Shown here: positions 28,953 to 37,952 of the stretch, piece after piece
Layout of the letters: every line of letters starts with the position of its first letter
Numbering within the stretch: position 1 is the first letter of the stretch
From: Pantoea wallisii
Lineage (GTDB): Bacteria; Pseudomonadota; Gammaproteobacteria; Enterobacterales; Enterobacteriaceae
Reading direction: 5' to 3'
Assembly: GCF_002095485.1 (NCBI RefSeq)
Contig: NZ_MLFS01000002.1
Location: 1 to 64,000 of the forward strand
DNA: 64,000 nt
Translations under genes and position numbers: made by a program
Notes under the pieces: model-generated
Told to the model about the DNA's origin: nothing
Databases searched by the model: none
What the model saw: the letters and a program-made list of their open reading frames with translations, nothing else

Positions 28953-29427
28953 ATTTCATCAGATTAACTGCAGAGTATTCTGCGGCACGCGCGTCGGGAG
29001 CGGGCAGAGTATGCAGCGGGAAAGCCACTAAAAAAACAGTCAGATTACAGAAAGATAGTGCTGCGCTCAGTCTACCTAAGACTTTTGAGAATTCAAACCA
29101 TTGCGCCAGGAGAAATCCCGTGTTAATGGGCGAAAAAGCAGCATGACACTGATAACGCTTACATCACACCGGTACGAAATATAAGGCAGGTTAAATTATT
29201 TGTCTGGCTCAGCGCGCCAGGCCAGCATCACCGCATTTGTCTGCTTTCAGGGCCAGTGAAAAATGGTAAACGGGATTTATCTATTTTTATAACCGAAAAC
29301 TGATTGCCTGGCGTAACAATTTTTAGCGTTTCAGAATTTTCGGGCGCCTTATTCACACGTACTTCCCCGGTCCGGCACGGCTTTTGCTTAATCCCTGTCA
29401 TCAATAGGTCTTACGCAGGAGAGAGCG
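28953..29427. other. Divergent control region between the T6SS fragment and nasR
   Basis: This 475-nt region separates two divergent transcription units. The nasR side holds a sigma-54 promoter (29373-29388). The T6SS side shows no clear promoter by eye. Base composition is more AT-rich in 29040-29330 than in the flanking genes. No open frame with a ribosome-binding site was seen. Confidence 0.5.
29373..29388 (+). promoter_or_regulatory. Sigma-54 promoter of nasR
   Basis: CGGCACGGCTTTTGCT matches the -24/-12 consensus TGGCACN5TTGCW, with exactly ten bases between GG and GC. It lies about 40 nt before the nasR start. RpoN dependence fits nitrogen control of nitrate assimilation. Confidence 0.75.
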
Positions 29428-30648
29428 ATGAACCGGGCTCTGGAGTACCTCCGCGCCAGCCGTGCCAGTGAGATTGCCAGCCTGCAGCGGCTGCTGCGCA
29501 CCGGCCAGCACATCACCGCCATCAGTGAACTGATTCATGCGCTGCAGCGCGAGCGCGGGGTGAGTAATATCTGGCTCTGCTCCGGCGGACAGCTATTCGG
29601 CGAGGAGCTGGCGCTGCGCGCCGCGGCGGTGACGCGCCAGCAGCAGAGCGTGCTGGCCGCGCTGCCTGCGGCAGAAGCGCAGGCAGGCAACAGCCGCTTC
29701 TGCATGCTGATTGCGGCCGCGCTTCAGGCGCTGGATGAGCTGCCCGCGCTGCGCCAGCAGGTTCGCGATCGCAGTCTCGATCAGGCTCACGCCATGGACG
29801 CTTTCAGCCACATTATCCGTACCCTGCTTAACCTGGTGTTTGAAGCGGCCGATACTGCCAGCGAACCGGATATCTCCCGCGCCCTGATTGCGCTGTTCAG
29901 CTTTATGCAGGGGAAAGAGCTGGCGGGGCAGGAGCGGGCAACCGGGTCCGCCGGTTTTGCGGCCGGTGCCTTTACGCTGGCGCAGCGCCAGCGGATTCAG
30001 CTGCTGATTGATGCCCAGGAGCAGAACTTTGCCACCTTCAGCCAATTTGCCGATGCCGGCAACCTGCAACGCTGGCGGCAGATGGCCGACGCCAACAGCC
30101 AGATTGAGCGCCTGCGCCGTATCGCCTGTACGGGGGCGCACTGTGCGCAGGATGGCGTACTGCAGTGGTTTACGCTGCTGAGTGCGCGGCTGGATCAGAT
30201 GCGGCAGATAGAGGATGCGCTGTGCGCGGCTCTGATGGCGTGCTGCCAGCGGGCGATCGCTGCGGCGCAGCAGAATGAGGACGCGGTGCCGCACAGGGAG
30301 ACGGAGAGCAGCTTTACGCTCTATCTCTCCGGCGCCAGCTGGCTGGATGAACATGAGGCCACGCTGGACAGCGACGGCATTGCGCCACAACTTAGCCGCT
30401 CGGTGCTCTCCTTAATCCGCGAGCAGGCGCAGCGTTTACAGGCGCAGCGTGATGAGCTGGCAACCATGCGTGCCTCGCTTGATGAGCGCAAAATTATCGA
30501 TCGGGCCAAAAGCTGGCTGATGCAGCAGCACGGATTCAGCGAGCAGGATGCGTGGCAGATGCTGCGCAAAAGCGCCATGAATCAGAACAGACGCATGCTG
30601 GATATTGCTCAGGCCGTGCTCGCCGTTGCGGCCACGCTCAAGGGATAA
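29428..30648 (+). CDS. nasR: Nitrate/nitrite-responsive antiterminator NasR
   Basis: The 406-residue protein has an N-terminal all-helical NIT sensor domain (about 1-300) and a C-terminal ANTAR RNA-binding domain (about 345-402; RKIIDRAKSWLMQQHGFSE, MNQNRRMLDIAQAVL). In Klebsiella NasR binds nitrate or nitrite and stops premature termination in the nasF leader. CAGGAGAGAG precedes the ATG. The nas operon lies directly downstream behind a leader with a matching hairpin and terminator. Confidence 0.95.
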   Translation: MNRALEYLRASRASEIASLQRLLRTGQHITAISELIHALQRERGVSNIWLCSGGQLFGEELALRAAAVTRQQQSVLAALPAAEAQAGNSRFCMLIAAALQALDELPALRQQVRDRSLDQAHAMDAFSHIIRTLLNLVFEAADTASEPDISRALIALFSFMQGKELAGQERATGSAGFAAGAFTLAQRQRIQLLIDAQEQNFATFSQFADAGNLQRWRQMADANSQIERLRRIACTGAHCAQDGVLQWFTLLSARLDQMRQIEDALCAALMACCQRAIAAAQQNEDAVPHRETESSFTLYLSGASWLDEHEATLDSDGIAPQLSRSVLSLIREQAQRLQAQRDELATMRASLDERKIIDRAKSWLMQQHGFSEQDAWQMLRKSAMNQNRRMLDIAQAVLAVAATLKG

Positions 30649-30663
30649 CTCATTGGAGGTAGC

Positions 30664-30680
30664 TGCACAAAGGCTGTGCG
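30664..30680. promoter_or_regulatory. Probable NtrC binding site upstream of nasF
   Basis: TGCACAAAGGCTGTGCG has the inverted half-sites GCAC and GTGC separated by seven bases, the spacing of the NtrC consensus. It lies about 90 bp upstream of the sigma-54 promoter, a typical enhancer distance. Confidence 0.6.
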
Positions 30681-30752
30681 CAGGCTGCGTCAGCGCGGTG
30701 CAATCCGGCCAGCGAACGCGGCAGAAAGTGCCCTGATGCGCGGCTGAAACTC

Positions 30753-30768
30753 TGGCACAGCCTTTGCA
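30753..30768 (+). promoter_or_regulatory. Sigma-54 promoter of the nasF operon
   Basis: TGGCACAGCCTTTGCA is a near-perfect -24/-12 element with GG and GC ten bases apart. Transcription should start near 30779, giving a leader of about 110 nt before nasF. Confidence 0.88.
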
Positions 30769-30794
30769 ATACCTTACAGACATTGCGCATTCGT

Positions 30795-30812
30795 TTTGCC
30801 AACGGCGGCAGA
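30795..30812 (+). promoter_or_regulatory. ANTAR-type hexaloop hairpin in the nasF leader
   Basis: TTTGCC and GGCAGA form a 6-bp stem (one G-U pair) around the six-base loop AACGGC. The loop has A at position 1 and G at position 4, the bases conserved in ANTAR target loops. It lies 15 nt before the attenuator hairpin. A second, upstream hexaloop hairpin expected for the dual-loop motif was not clear. Confidence 0.65.
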
Positions 30813-30827
30813 GCGAGTGCTTTGGAT

Positions 30828-30874
30828 AAAGGCGTCCGGCCCCATGCTCAGCATGCGGGAGGACGCCTTTTTTT
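30828..30874 (+). terminator. nas operon attenuator (intrinsic terminator in leader)
   Basis: AAAGGCGTCC pairs perfectly with GGACGCCTTT across an inner CATGC/GCATG stem, followed by seven U. It lies between the sigma-54 promoter and nasF, so it should end transcription unless NasR intervenes. Confidence 0.9.
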
Positions 30875-30889
30875 ATTCATTTTTTCGGG

Positions 30890-32166
30890 ATGCGCATGAT
30901 GAGCAAAACGCGGTTGGCAGTATCACGACGGCAGTTCCTGCTGGGCAGCGCGGTGGTCAGCGGCAGCTACTTACTGCCCGGTTTACGCAGTGCGGTCTGG
31001 GCCGCCGGCTCGGATGCGCCGGAGAAGAGCACGGTACGGGTCGGTTTCATTCCGCTTACCGATTGCGCACCGGTGGTGATGGCGTCGATCAAGGGCTTCG
31101 ACAAGAAATATGGTCTGACGCTGCAGCCGAGTAAAGAAGCGAGCTGGGCGGCGGTGCGTGACAAACTGACTGCCGGAGAGCTGGATGCGGCGCACGCGCT
31201 GTACGGCATGATCTACGGCCTGCAGCTGGGGATCGCCGGGCCTCAGCACAACATGGCGAACCTGATGACGCTGAACAACAACGGTCAGGCGATTACGCTC
31301 TCCAGCCAGCTCAGGGCACAGAACGTCACCGACGGCGCCACGCTGCAAAAGCAGATCGCCAGTCAGGCCAAAGGCGCCTTCACGTTCGCCCACACCTTTC
31401 CCACCAGCACGCACGCCATGTGGCTCTACTACTGGCTGGCCAACGCCGGCATTGATCCCTTTGCCGACGTGCGCACCGTGGTAGTGCCGCCACCGCAGAT
31501 GGTGATGAACATGAAGATGGGCAACATGAGCGGCTTCTGCGTCGGCGAACCGTGGAACCAGCGCGCCATCAGCGACAACATCGGCTTTACCGCAGCCACC
31601 ACACAACAGATCTGGCCGGATCATCCGGAGAAGATCCTGGCCACGCGCGCGCAGTGGGTGAGTGAAAATCCACACACCGCGCGGGCGCTGACGGCCGCCG
31701 TGCTGGAGGCCGCGCGCTGGATAGACGCCTCTGATGCCAACCGCAAAGAGACTGCCGCCGTGCTGGCGGGGCGCGCGTGATCAACACCAAAGTGGAAACG
31801 CTGGAGGGGCGCATGCTTGGTCAGTACGAAAACGGCCTTGGGCAGCGCTGGCAGGATGCGCACGGTATGCGCTTCTTCCGCGACGGTGAAGTGAGCTTCC
31901 CGTGGCTCTCCGACGGTATGTGGTTCCTGACGCAGATGAAGCGCTGGGGCATGGTGAAAACCGCGCCCGACTACGCCGGTCTGGCGCGGCAGATCAACCG
32001 TATTGATATCTACCGGCAGGCGGCCAGCGCGGTCGGCGGCATCAGCGTGCCTGCCGGTGAGATGCGCAGCAGCACGCTGTTCGACGGCAAGGTGTGGGAC
32101 GGCAGCAATCCCGCCGCCTATGCCGACAGCTTCTCCATCCAACGCAGCTCAGTGGGGTCCGCATGA
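30890..32166 (+). pseudogene. nasF: NasF/NrtA nitrate ABC transporter substrate-binding protein, frameshifted
   Basis: The first frame (to 31780) starts with a twin-arginine signal (VSRRQFLLGS) and an NrtA/CmpA-type binding domain. It breaks at AVLAGRA and resumes in a second frame at VINTKVETLEGRMLG, which runs to 32166. The sequence near 31771-31777 (GCGCGCGTGATC) lacks one base; restoring it gives about 425 residues. The protein should bind nitrate or nitrite in the periplasm for the NasED transporter. The ATG at 30890 is used; ATGs at 30896 and 30899 are also possible. The stop overlaps the nasE start (ATGA). Confidence 0.92.
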
Positions 32167-33038
32167 AAAATCAGGCACGCACGCTTAACCGCGTCACAGA
32201 TGTAGCGAAAGCGCCAGCGCAGGTGATCGCGCTCAATATTCCCCGGGCACCGCGTGCACGATCACGCTGGCTGCGCCCGCTGCTGCAACGGCTGATTCCG
32301 GCCTGCTGCGGCCTGTTACTGCTGCTGTTTATCTGGCAGCTGGCGTCTGTGTCAGGCAAAGGTTTTCCGACACCGTTCGCCACCTGGCAGGCCGCCGTCA
32401 CGCTGTTTGCCGATCCGTTCTACAACAATGGCCCGAACGATCAGGGCATCGGCTGGAACATTGTGGCCTCGCTGCAGCGTGTCGCTATCGGCTTTAGCCT
32501 CGCGGCGCTGGTGGGCATTCCGGCCGGCTTCCTGATTGGCCGCTTCAGCTTTGTGGCGCGCATGTTCAACCCAATTATTGCGCTGCTGCGGCCGGTTAGT
32601 CCGCTGGCGTGGCTACCCATCGGTCTACTGCTGTTTCAGCGCGCTGAACCGGCATCCAGCTGGACCATCTTCATCTGCTCCATCTGGCCGATGGTGATCA
32701 ACACCGCCGAGGGGGTGCAGCGTATTCCCCAGGACTATCTCAATGTGGCGCGGGTGCTGCAGCTCAGCGAAAGCACGGTGATGCGCCGCATCCTGTTCCC
32801 GGCGGTTTTGCCGGCCGTGCTGACCGGCATGCGTCTGTCGATGGGCATCGCATGGCTGGTGATTGTGGCGGCGGAGATGCTGACCGGCGGTCTCGGTATC
32901 GGCTTCTGGATCTGGAACGAGTGGAACAACCTCAACGTAGAGAACATCTTGATCGCCATTGGGGTGATTGGCGTGGTCGGGCTGCTGCTGGAGCAGGCGC
33001 TGATGCTGCTGGCGCGCCGCTTCAGCTGGGATCGCTAA
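32163..33038 (+). CDS. nasE: Nitrate ABC transporter permease NasE/NrtB
   Basis: The 291-residue inner-membrane permease has about six hydrophobic segments and the cytoplasmic EAA-type loop (LNVARVLQLSESTVMRRILFPAVLP) that contacts the ATPase. It should pass nitrate or nitrite inward from NasF. The ATG overlaps the nasF stop by 4 nt. The closest relatives by eye are NrtB/NasE permeases. Confidence 0.93.
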   Translation: MKNQARTLNRVTDVAKAPAQVIALNIPRAPRARSRWLRPLLQRLIPACCGLLLLLFIWQLASVSGKGFPTPFATWQAAVTLFADPFYNNGPNDQGIGWNIVASLQRVAIGFSLAALVGIPAGFLIGRFSFVARMFNPIIALLRPVSPLAWLPIGLLLFQRAEPASSWTIFICSIWPMVINTAEGVQRIPQDYLNVARVLQLSESTVMRRILFPAVLPAVLTGMRLSMGIAWLVIVAAEMLTGGLGIGFWIWNEWNNLNVENILIAIGVIGVVGLLLEQALMLLARRFSWDR

Positions 33039-33086
33039 ATCAGGACGCGCGAAGAGATAACGTACGACACAACGCAGGAGATCACT

Positions 33087-33875
33087 ATGCATCCCATTAT
33101 TCGTGTACAGCAGGTCAGCCAACGCTTCAACACTGCCAGCGGCGAATTCCTCGCGCTGGATAACGTCAGCTTTGATATCTACCCGGGTGAGACGTTAAGC
33201 CTGATTGGCCACTCCGGCTGTGGTAAATCGACCCTGCTCAACCTGATTGCCGGCCTGACCCGGCCCGGCAGCGGTGTGCTGCTGTGTGAAAACCGCGAGA
33301 TCGCCGGGCCGGGCCCGGAGCGGGCGGTGGTGTTTCAGAACCACTCACTGCTGCCGTGGCTGACCGCGTGGCAGAACGTAGAACTCGCGGTACAGCAGGT
33401 CTTTAAAGGAAAAATGAACAAAGCAGAGATGGCGGAGTGGATTGAGCACAACCTCAACCGCGTGCAGATGAGCCACGCCCTGCACAAGCGCCCGTCGGAG
33501 ATCTCCGGCGGTATGAAACAGCGCGTAGGCATTGCGCGGGCGCTGGCGATGAAGCCGCGCGTGCTGCTGCTGGACGAGCCGTTCGGGGCGCTGGATGCGC
33601 TGACGCGTGCGCATCTGCAGGACAGCGTAATGCGTATCCAGCAGGAGCTGAACACCACCATTGTACTGATTACGCACGATGTGGATGAAGCGGTGCTGCT
33701 GTCAGACCGTGTACTGATGATGACCAACGGTCCGGCGGCGCAGGTCGGTGAGATCCTCACGATTGACCTGCCGCGCCCTCGCTCGCGGGTGGCGTTGGCC
33801 GATGAGCCGCGCTATCACCAGCTGCGCCAGCAGATTCTGCATTTCCTCTACGAAAAACAGACCGCCGTGGCGTAA
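33087..33875 (+). CDS. nasD: Nitrate ABC transporter ATPase NasD/NrtC-type
   Basis: The 262-residue ATPase has Walker A GHSGCGKST (about 44), Q-loop VVFQNHSLLPWLTAW, signature ISGGMKQRVG and Walker B LLLDEPFGALD, with a switch His in LITHDVDEA. It lacks the extra C-terminal sensor domain of cyanobacterial NrtC. AGGAGATCACT precedes the ATG. It energises the NasF-NasE importer. Confidence 0.95.
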   Translation: MHPIIRVQQVSQRFNTASGEFLALDNVSFDIYPGETLSLIGHSGCGKSTLLNLIAGLTRPGSGVLLCENREIAGPGPERAVVFQNHSLLPWLTAWQNVELAVQQVFKGKMNKAEMAEWIEHNLNRVQMSHALHKRPSEISGGMKQRVGIARALAMKPRVLLLDEPFGALDALTRAHLQDSVMRIQQELNTTIVLITHDVDEAVLLSDRVLMMTNGPAAQVGEILTIDLPRPRSRVALADEPRYHQLRQQILHFLYEKQTAVA

Positions 33876-33885
33876 GGAGCGGGCA

Positions 33886-35077
33886 ATGGTGCAGCAGCTG
33901 GTGGTGATCGGCAATGGTATGGCGGCGATGCGCATGGTTGAAACCCTGCTGCTGCGTGCGCCCGGCCGTTATGCCATCACGGTGATTGGCCGGGAGGCGC
34001 AGGGCAGTTACAACCGCGTCATGCTGTCGCCGGTGCTGGCCGGTGAAAAGCGATTCGCCGACACGCTGATGTACACGCCGCAGTGGTACCGCGACCACGG
34101 CGTGCGCCTGCTGATGGGTGAGACCGCGCTGCAGGTCGATCTGCAGTGCCGCACGCTGCTAACCGATCGGCGCACGCTGCGCTGGGACAAGCTGGTATTC
34201 GCCTGCGGGTCTCAGCCGCGCATGCCGGATGTACCGGGCATCGATCGCCCGCAGGTGTGCGGGTTCCGCACCATCCGTGATGTGGAGAAGATGCTGGCGC
34301 AGCCCGGACCAGTGGTGGTAGTGGGTGGAGGGCTGATTGGCGTTGAAGCCGCTGCGGCACTGCGTCAGCGCGGACGCGACGTCACGCTGCTGCACCATCG
34401 GCCCTGGCTGCTGGACCGCCAGCTGGATGCCCGGGCCGGCACGATGCTGGCTGACCATTTGACGCAGCGCGGCATTGATTGTCGCTGTGACGTGTCGCTA
34501 CAGGCTATTCACGATGGCAGCGTGACGCTTAGCGATGGCCGTTCGCTGGCGGCGCAGCAGGTGGTGATCGCCATCGGCGTGCAGCCGGAGATCGCCCTGG
34601 CGCAGGCGGCAGGTGTGCCGTGCCAGCGCGGCATTCTGGTGAACCGACAGCTGCAAACCCCGATTGATGCGGTATACGCGCTGGGCGAGTGCTGCGAAAT
34701 CGACGGGGAGACCTTTGGCCTGGTGGCGCCCTGCCTGGCGCAGGCGGCGGTATTGGCGGCGCAGCTGGCGGGTCAACCAGAAGATGACTTCTTCTTCCGG
34801 GAGCAGGGCACGCGCCTGAAGGTCAGCGGTATCGATCTGTTCAGCGCAGGCGATATCCGCGACGGTGATGCCATTACCAGCTTTGATCCGCACTACCAAC
34901 ACTACCGTCGGCTGTTTCTGCGCGACGGCGTACTGCGCGGGGTGCTGCTGTTTGGCGATAGCCAGATGGCTGGCACGCTGCTCAGTGTCCTTCAGCAGGC
35001 CGCACGCGTCGATATCAACACGCTGTTTGGCCTGGATAATCCCTCAACGCAGCCTTGCGCTGCAGGAAGCACTGTGA
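33886..35077 (+). CDS. nasC: NasC FAD-dependent electron-transfer subunit, frameshifted at its end
   Basis: The protein is an FAD/NAD-linked oxidoreductase with GNGMAAMRMVE near the N-terminus, VVVVGGGLIGVEAA for NADH and a typical FAD-binding ALGECCEIDG. In Klebsiella NasC passes electrons to nitrate reductase NasA. As read, the frame runs on into nasB without a stop. Near 35040 the DNA has AATCCCTCAACG; removing one C gives DNPQRSLALQEAL and a stop at 35075-35077, overlapping the nasB ATG as TGATG. That restores a separate 396-residue NasC. The ATG is at 33886, 10 nt after nasD. Confidence 0.88.
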
Positions 35078-37952
35078 TGAGCAAACCTCTTCTCGCCGTG
35101 GTGGGTCACGGCATGGTCAGCCACCATCTCCTTGAGCAGCTGGTAAATCGCGAGCTGCATCAGCATTACCATATCGTGGTGTATGGCGACGAGCCGCAGA
35201 TGGCCTATGACCGTGTGCACCTGACGGAGTACTTCAACGGCAAAAGCGCTGAGGATCTGTCACTGGTCAGCGATAACTTCTTTGCGCAGCACGGCATCGA
35301 GCTGCGCAGCGGCTGCGAAGTGGTGGCCATTGATCCTGCCCGGCGCAGCCTGCGCGATGCCAGCGGTGCCGAACTGGCGTGGGACAAACTGGTGCTGGCG
35401 ACCGGCTCGGTACCGTTCGTGCCGCCGGTGCCGGGGCACGACCATCCGCGCTGCTTTGTCTATCGTACGCTGGCCGATCTTGATGCCATTGCCGCCTGTG
35501 CGCGGCAGGCGAAGCGCGGCGTAGTGATTGGCGGCGGGCTGCTGGGCCTGGAGGCCGCCAATGCGCTGAAGCAGCTTGGACTGGAAACCCACGTGGTGGA
35601 GTTTGCGCCGCGCCTGATGGCGGTACAGCTTGATGAGGGCGGCGCGCATATGCTGCGGGGCAAAATCAGTGCGCTGGGCGTGCAGGTGCACACCAGCAAG
35701 CAGACTGAGGCGATTGACAGCCTGGCGGACGGCAGCGTGCAGCTGCGCTTTGCCGATGGTGAGGTGCTGGAGAGCGATGTGATCGTGTTCTCCGCCGGTA
35801 TCCGCCCGCGTGATGCGCTGGCGCGGCGGCCGGGCTTGAGCTGGGCGCACGCGGCGGCATTGTGATCGATGATGGCTGCGCCACCAGCGCGGAGAATATC
35901 TACGCGATTGGCGAATGTGCGTTATGGCAGGGACAGATCTTTGGCCTGGTGGCGCCGGGCTACCAGATGGCGCGCGTGCTGGCCGCGCAGCTGGCGCAGG
36001 AGGATCTGAGCTTCAGCGGCGCGGACATGAGCACCAAACTCAAGCTGCTGGGTGTTGAGGTAGCCTCCTTCGGTGATGCGCACGGTCGTACAGCCGGCAG
36101 CCAGAGCTATCAGTGGACCGATCATCCCAAAGGAATCTATAAAAAGCTGGTGGTGTGCGCCGAAAACAGAACCCTGCTGGGCGGCGTGCTGGTGGGTGAC
36201 AGCAGCGATTACAGCACTCTGTTACAGATGATGCTGAACGCGTTGCCGCTACCGGCGGAGCCGGAGAGCCTGATCCTGCCGCAGCTGGCGGGCGCCCCGG
36301 CGAAAGCGTCGGGCGTTGCCGCGCTGCCGCAGAGCGCGCAGATCTGCTCCTGCCATAACGTTACCAAAGAGGATATCTGTGGCGCAGTACAGCAGGGCTG
36401 TGGCGATATGGCCGCAATCAAGCGCTGCACCAAAGCGGCCACCGGCTGCGGTGGCTGTAGCGCGCTGGTGAAGCAGGTGATGGAGCTGGAGCTGGCGCAG
36501 CAGGGTGTAGAGGTGAAAAAAGATATCTGCGAACACTTCGCTTTCTCCCGGCAGGAGCTCTATCACCTGATCCGCGTAGGTGAGATCGCCACCTTTGAAC
36601 AGCTGATCGCGCAGCACGGGCGCGGTCACGGCTGTGAGATCTGTAAACCGCTGGCCGGCTCGCTGCTGGCGTCGTGCTGGAACGACTATCTGCTGAAACC
36701 GCAGCATCTGCCGCTGCAGGACACCAACGATCGCTACTTTGCCAACATCCAGAAGGATGGCACCTACTCCGTCGTACCGCGCATTCCGGCCGGAGAGATT
36801 ACGCCGCAGGGGCTCATCGCCATAGGTGAAGTGGCGGCGCGCTACGATCTCTACACCAAAATCACCGGCGGCCAGCGTATTGATCTGTTTGGCGCCCGGC
36901 TCGATCAGCTGCCTGAGATTTGGGAAACGCTGATCGCCGCCGGCTTTGAAACCGGCCACGCCTATGGCAAATCGCTTCGCACGGTAAAATCGTGCGTGGG
37001 ATCAACCTGGTGCCGCTATGGCGTGCAAGACTCCACCGCCTTCGCCATTGCCCTGGAGAACCGCTACAAAGGGCTGCGTGCTCCCCACAAAATCAAGATG
37101 GCTGTCTCCGGCTGTACGCGCGAGTGTGCCGAAGCGCAGAGTAAAGACATTGGCGTCATCGCCACAGATAAAGGCTGGAACCTCTATGTGTGCGGTAACG
37201 GCGGCATGAAACCGCGTCACGCCGATCTCTTCGCCAGCGATCTGGATGACGATACGCTGCTGCGCTACGTCGACCGTATTTTGATGTTTTACGTGCGCAC
37301 TGCGGATCGCTTACAGCGCACCAGCGTCTGGATGGACAACATGGAGGGTGGGCTGGATTACCTGCGCCAGGTGGTGATCGACGATGCGCTGGGTATTGCG
37401 CAGCAGCTGGAGAGCGAGATGCAGCAGGTGGTGGATCGCTACCAGTGCGAATGGCATACCACACTTGAGGATCCTTCGCGTAGGACGCTGTTTACCGCCA
37501 CGCTCAACAGCAGCCAGCCGGACGAAACGCTCAACTATGTTCGGGTCCGCGAGCAGCGGCAGCCGGCGGCGGGGGAGCGCATTCCGGTGACGACGCTGCC
37601 CGCCGAGCCGTGGAGCGCGATTTGCGCCGCCGAAGCGATCCCGCCTGCAGCCGGTATCGGCGCGCGTCTGGGCGGACAGCGTGTGGCGCTGTTCCGTTTT
37701 GGCGAGGCGATCTATGCGCTGGAGGACATAGAGCCGGGCACTCAGGCCAGCGTGCTGTCGCGCGGCATACTCGGGGACGTTGGCGGTGAACCGGTGGTGA
37801 TCTCGCCGCTCTATAAGCAGCGCATTCGCCTGCGCGACGGGCAGAGCCTGGACAACCCGGAACACCAGCTGCGCTGTTGGCCGGTGCGCGTTGACGGCGG
37901 CAGAGTATGGCTTGGTCATCAGCCGCTGCTTGCGCTGGCGACCGCATCATGA
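35077..37952 (+). pseudogene. nasB: Assimilatory nitrite reductase NasB with fused NirD-like domain, frameshifted
   Basis: NasB reduces nitrite to ammonium with NAD(P)H. In order it has an FAD/NAD domain (LLAVVGHGMVSHHLLEQ...), a BFD-like [2Fe-2S] domain (CSCHNVTKEDICG, TGCGGCSALV), the siroheme/[4Fe-4S] domain (KSCVGSTWCRYG, SGCTRECAEA) and a C-terminal NirD/Rieske-like domain without iron ligands. The frame breaks near 35826-35835: GCGCGGCGGCCGGGCTT lacks one base before GLELGARGGIVIDDG. Restored length is 958 residues, close to Klebsiella NasB. The stop overlaps the nasA ATG. Confidence 0.93.

Noticed and set aside
33748-35865. A single 705-residue NasC-NasB fusion protein
   Set aside because: It needs 46 N-terminal residues overlapping nasD in another frame, and the linker disappears if one C is removed at about 35042; separate, overlapping genes are more natural.
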